Source: Rhodopirellula sp. (lineage in GTDB: Bacteria; Planctomycetota; Planctomycetia; Pirellulales; Pirellulaceae). From it: a DNA stretch of 6,263 nucleotides. This document shows positions 4,015 to 6,263 of this stretch, one piece after another (positions within the stretch are counted from its first letter, which is position 1; every line of letters begins with the position of its first letter). The DNA lies in assembly GCA_002714565.1 (NCBI GenBank), contig PAXU01000006.1:4633-10895 (forward strand), in the 5' to 3' direction. A program made the translations under genes and the position numbers. Under the pieces are notes generated by a model, which worked only from the letters and a program-made list of their open reading frames with translations, was not told the origin of the DNA and ran no database searches.

Positions 4015-6263
4015 TTGTCTACAGACTCAACGCTGCCCGAAGACGACCAGACACCACCGGCCGACGACAACTTTGATGCAAATCTCGTTGATCTTCCTAT
4101 CGAAGATGAATTGAAGGCGAGTTATCTGACATACGCTATGAGTGTGATAGTTAGCCGTGCGCTACCGGATGTGCGTGACGGACTAAAGCCATCGCAACGC
4201 CGTATCCTCGTCGCCATGAACGACCTGAACCTGTCACCGGGGTCGCAGCGCGTCAAATGTGCAAAAATCTCCGGCGATACCAGCGGTAATTATCACCCAC
4301 ACGGTGAAAGTGTGATTTATCCGACATTGGTACGGCTCGCACAAGAATGGAACATGCGGCACATCCTGATCGATAAGCAGGGAAATTTTGGGTCCATCGC
4401 TGGACTACCCCCTGCCGCCATGAGATACACCGAAGCCAGGCTCTCACCGATTGCCTCGTTAATGCTTGAAGATCTCAAGCTCGATACGGTTGATTACACG
4501 CCGACATACGATGAAAGCCGACTTGAGCCGACAGTCCTGCCAGCAAAGTTCCCTAACCTGTTGGTAAACGGGACAAGTGGAATTGCGGTTGGTATGTCGA
4601 CTTCCATACCTCCGCATAATCTCAAAGAAATTTGTGACGCACTCATTCGCATCATTGAAGAGCCGTCACTTCAGTTGCCGGAATTGCTCGACATCGTTAA
4701 AGGCCCTGACTTTCCTACCGGGGGCATCATTTGCGGTCGCAATGCGATTCGTCAGGGCTACGCAACCGGTCGCAGCACGATCGTCGTTCAGGCGCAAGCT
4801 GAAATCGTTGAGCCGGACAAAGGCCGCAACAAGATTATCATTTCAGAGATTCCGTTCCAGCAGTTCCGCGATCGAGTCGTTGAAAAAATCGCTAACCTGG
4901 TTAACGACGAACGAATAAAAGGTATCGCTGAAATTCGCGACGAGAGCGATCTCAATGATCCGGTACGACTTGTCATCGAGCTTAAGAGAGACGCCGATCC
5001 TCAGGTCGTGCTGAATCTACTCTACAAGTACTCGCCACTGCAGGACTCATTTTCGATTATCCTGCTGGCCTTAGTAGATGGCAAACCACGTCTGTTGAAT
5101 CTCAAGGAGATGCTCGATGAGTTCCTCAGACATCGTGAAGAGGTAATTCGTCGTCGTACTGAATTCGTTTTGGCACGGGCTCGAAAACGAAAACACGTCG
5201 TCGAGGGTCAGTTGCTGGCACTTGCTGATATCGACAAGATCATTCAAATCATCCGTGGCTCCAGTAATCAAGCGGAAGCCAAAGTTGGATTGATGGGCGT
5301 TGAGTGCCCTGCTTCAATGATGCGGGAAGCACTTGGGGATACCGGGTTTGAATTGTTCCAACAGGAACGTGGGGAGGCGGACGCCTATTCACTAACCGCT
5401 GTGCAGGCCGATACGATTCTCAAAATGACACTTGGTCAGCTCGTAAACCTCGAGCAGAAAAAGTTGTCCAATGAATTTGCTGCGTTGATCGACGAAATCA
5501 GCGAGTACCTGAGAATTCTCTCTGACCGGGCAAACATCTATGAAATCATCCAAGAAGATCTCGTTCAAATCCGTGATAAGTATGGTGAGGAACGCCGTAC
5601 CGAAATTAGTGATATCGAGTTGGGCGATGTGGATCTCGATGACCTGATTACCAGAGAGCGAATGGTTGTCACAATTAGCCATCAAGGCTACATCAAGCGA
5701 ACTCCTACAAGTACTTACCGAATTCAAAAACGAGGTGGTGTGGGACTGAAAGGCGCCAAAACAGATGATGAAGATCCGATTGAACATCTGTTTGAAGCCA
5801 GTACGCACGACTACCTGCTCTTCTTCAGCAGCAATGGCAAAGTCTACTGGCAAAAAGTCTATGGCATTCCACAACAAAGTCGTACAGGTCGAGGCAGAGC
5901 GATCGTGAATTTGCTAAACCTTTCTGGTGACGAGCAAATCATGGATTGCATCGCCGTTGGCGATCTCAAGGTGGAAGACAGCTCACTAATCATGGCGACA
6001 AAACATGGCCTGGTAAAGAAAACCAGCTTGTCTGCATACAGCCGACCGAAAAAAGGCGGCATCATCGCTATCAAGCTAAAAGAAGGCGATGAATTAGTGG
6101 ATGTCGTACTTGCAAAACCGGGCGATGAGATCGTATTGTCCACCAAGAAAGGTATGGCGATTCGATTCTCAGAAGCAGATGCACGTAGCATGGGCCGAAA
6201 CACAAGTGGTGTTAAAGGCATCTCGCTCTCCAAAGACGATGAACTTGTCGGTATGGTAGTAGC
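4015..6263 (+). CDS. gyrA: DNA gyrase subunit A, 5' part (cut by window end)
   Basis: GyrA breaks and rejoins DNA in the gyrase A2B2 complex that introduces negative supercoils. About 749 codons are present; E. coli GyrA has 875, so roughly the last tenth is missing. The start is TTG, after a short acidic tail ([17 protein letters not shown]). The core begins with [24 protein letters not shown]. The catalytic Tyr is residue 138 in AAMRYTE, equivalent to E. coli Tyr122. In the quinolone-binding region [11 protein letters not shown], Ser99 matches E. coli Ser83, but Pro103 stands where E. coli has Asp87. The GyrA box at 571-577 reads QKRGGVG, so this is GyrA and not ParC, although the sixth residue is Val where E. 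coli has Lys. The beta-pinwheel C-terminal domain follows. Reverse-strand open frames over this gene are shadows. The structured leader upstream may regulate it. Confidence 0.97.
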   Translation, partial: MSTDSTLPEDDQTPPADDNFDANLVDLPIEDELKASYLTYAMSVIVSRALPDVRDGLKPSQRRILVAMNDLNLSPGSQRVKCAKISGDTSGNYHPHGESVIYPTLVRLAQEWNMRHILIDKQGNFGSIAGLPPAAMRYTEARLSPIASLMLEDLKLDTVDYTPTYDESRLEPTVLPAKFPNLLVNGTSGIAVGMSTSIPPHNLKEICDALIRIIEEPSLQLPELLDIVKGPDFPTGGIICGRNAIRQGYATGRSTIVVQAQAEIVEPDKGRNKIIISEIPFQQFRDRVVEKIANLVNDERIKGIAEIRDESDLNDPVRLVIELKRDADPQVVLNLLYKYSPLQDSFSIILLALVDGKPRLLNLKEMLDEFLRHREEVIRRRTEFVLARARKRKHVVEGQLLALADIDKIIQIIRGSSNQAEAKVGLMGVECPASMMREALGDTGFELFQQERGEADAYSLTAVQADTILKMTLGQLVNLEQKKLSNEFAALIDEISEYLRILSDRANIYEIIQEDLVQIRDKYGEERRTEISDIELGDVDLDDLITRERMVVTISHQGYIKRTPTSTYRIQKRGGVGLKGAKTDDEDPIEHLFEASTHDYLLFFSSNGKVYWQKVYGIPQQSRTGRGRAIVNLLNLSGDEQIMDCIAVGDLKVEDSSLIMATKHGLVKKTSLSAYSRPKKGGIIAIKLKEGDELVDVVLAKPGDEIVLSTKKGMAIRFSEADARSMGRNTSGVKGISLSKDDELVGMVV

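Noticed and set aside
5392..5877. 161-residue reverse-strand open frame inside gyrA
   Set aside because: It is antisense to highly conserved gyrA sequence, has no ribosome binding site or recognisable domain, and similar shadows cover the rest of the gene.
5859..6233. 124-residue reverse-strand open frame inside gyrA
   Set aside because: It is a shadow of the GyrA C-terminal domain with Ser/Pro-rich nonsense-like composition and no start signal.
1..6263. tRNA, rRNA, CRISPR array, insertion sequence or attachment site
   Set aside because: Scanning by eye found no cloverleaf, spaced direct repeats, transposase signature or target-site duplication.

Overview
The window looks like chromosomal DNA from a planctomycete, probably a marine or uncultured Pirellulales-type lineage. 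Three things suggest this. The GyrA sequence has a form I associate with planctomycetes ([19 protein letters not shown]). A membrane-anchored coiled-coil protein starts with MTIVGKIFTVLI, and a small MARKKTRINVYSVML protein follows it; both resemble planctomycete hypothetical families. This placement is from memory of the families, with no search run. All convincing genes are on the + strand.

Layout: (i) 1-1100 is the 3' part of an apolipoprotein N-acyltransferase gene (lnt), cut by the window start, with the complete nitrilase-type catalytic triad and a last membrane helix. (ii) 1101-1383 is non-coding with small inverted repeats. (iii) 1384-2205 encodes a membrane-anchored coiled-coil protein with a small C-terminal beta domain. 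(iv) 2301-2510 encodes a 69-residue single-span membrane protein. (v) 2638-3777 is one gene interrupted by an in-frame TGA at 2848-2850. I read it as a secreted selenoprotein: an iodothyronine-deiodinase-like thioredoxin fold with the active site Cys-Met-Thr-Sec-Pro-Pro-Phe, followed by a C-terminal domain that resembles the DsbD alpha domain. A bacterial SECIS-like hairpin whose apical loop contains GGUCU lies just downstream of the UGA. (vi) 3778-4014 is a structured leader with nested inverted repeats and a C8-T6-G4 tract. (vii) 4015 to the end is gyrA, starting at TTG and cut by the window end at about residue 749.

The first three genes and the selenoprotein all act at or outside the cytoplasmic membrane (lipoprotein maturation, membrane scaffolding, exported thiol/selenol redox chemistry). 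gyrA is a housekeeping gene that seems to have its own leader. The main discovery is the selenoprotein: ordinary gene calling would split it into two fragments (about 2602-2850 and 2968-3777) and miss both the selenocysteine and the domain fusion. No mobile element, CRISPR array, tRNA or rRNA was seen.
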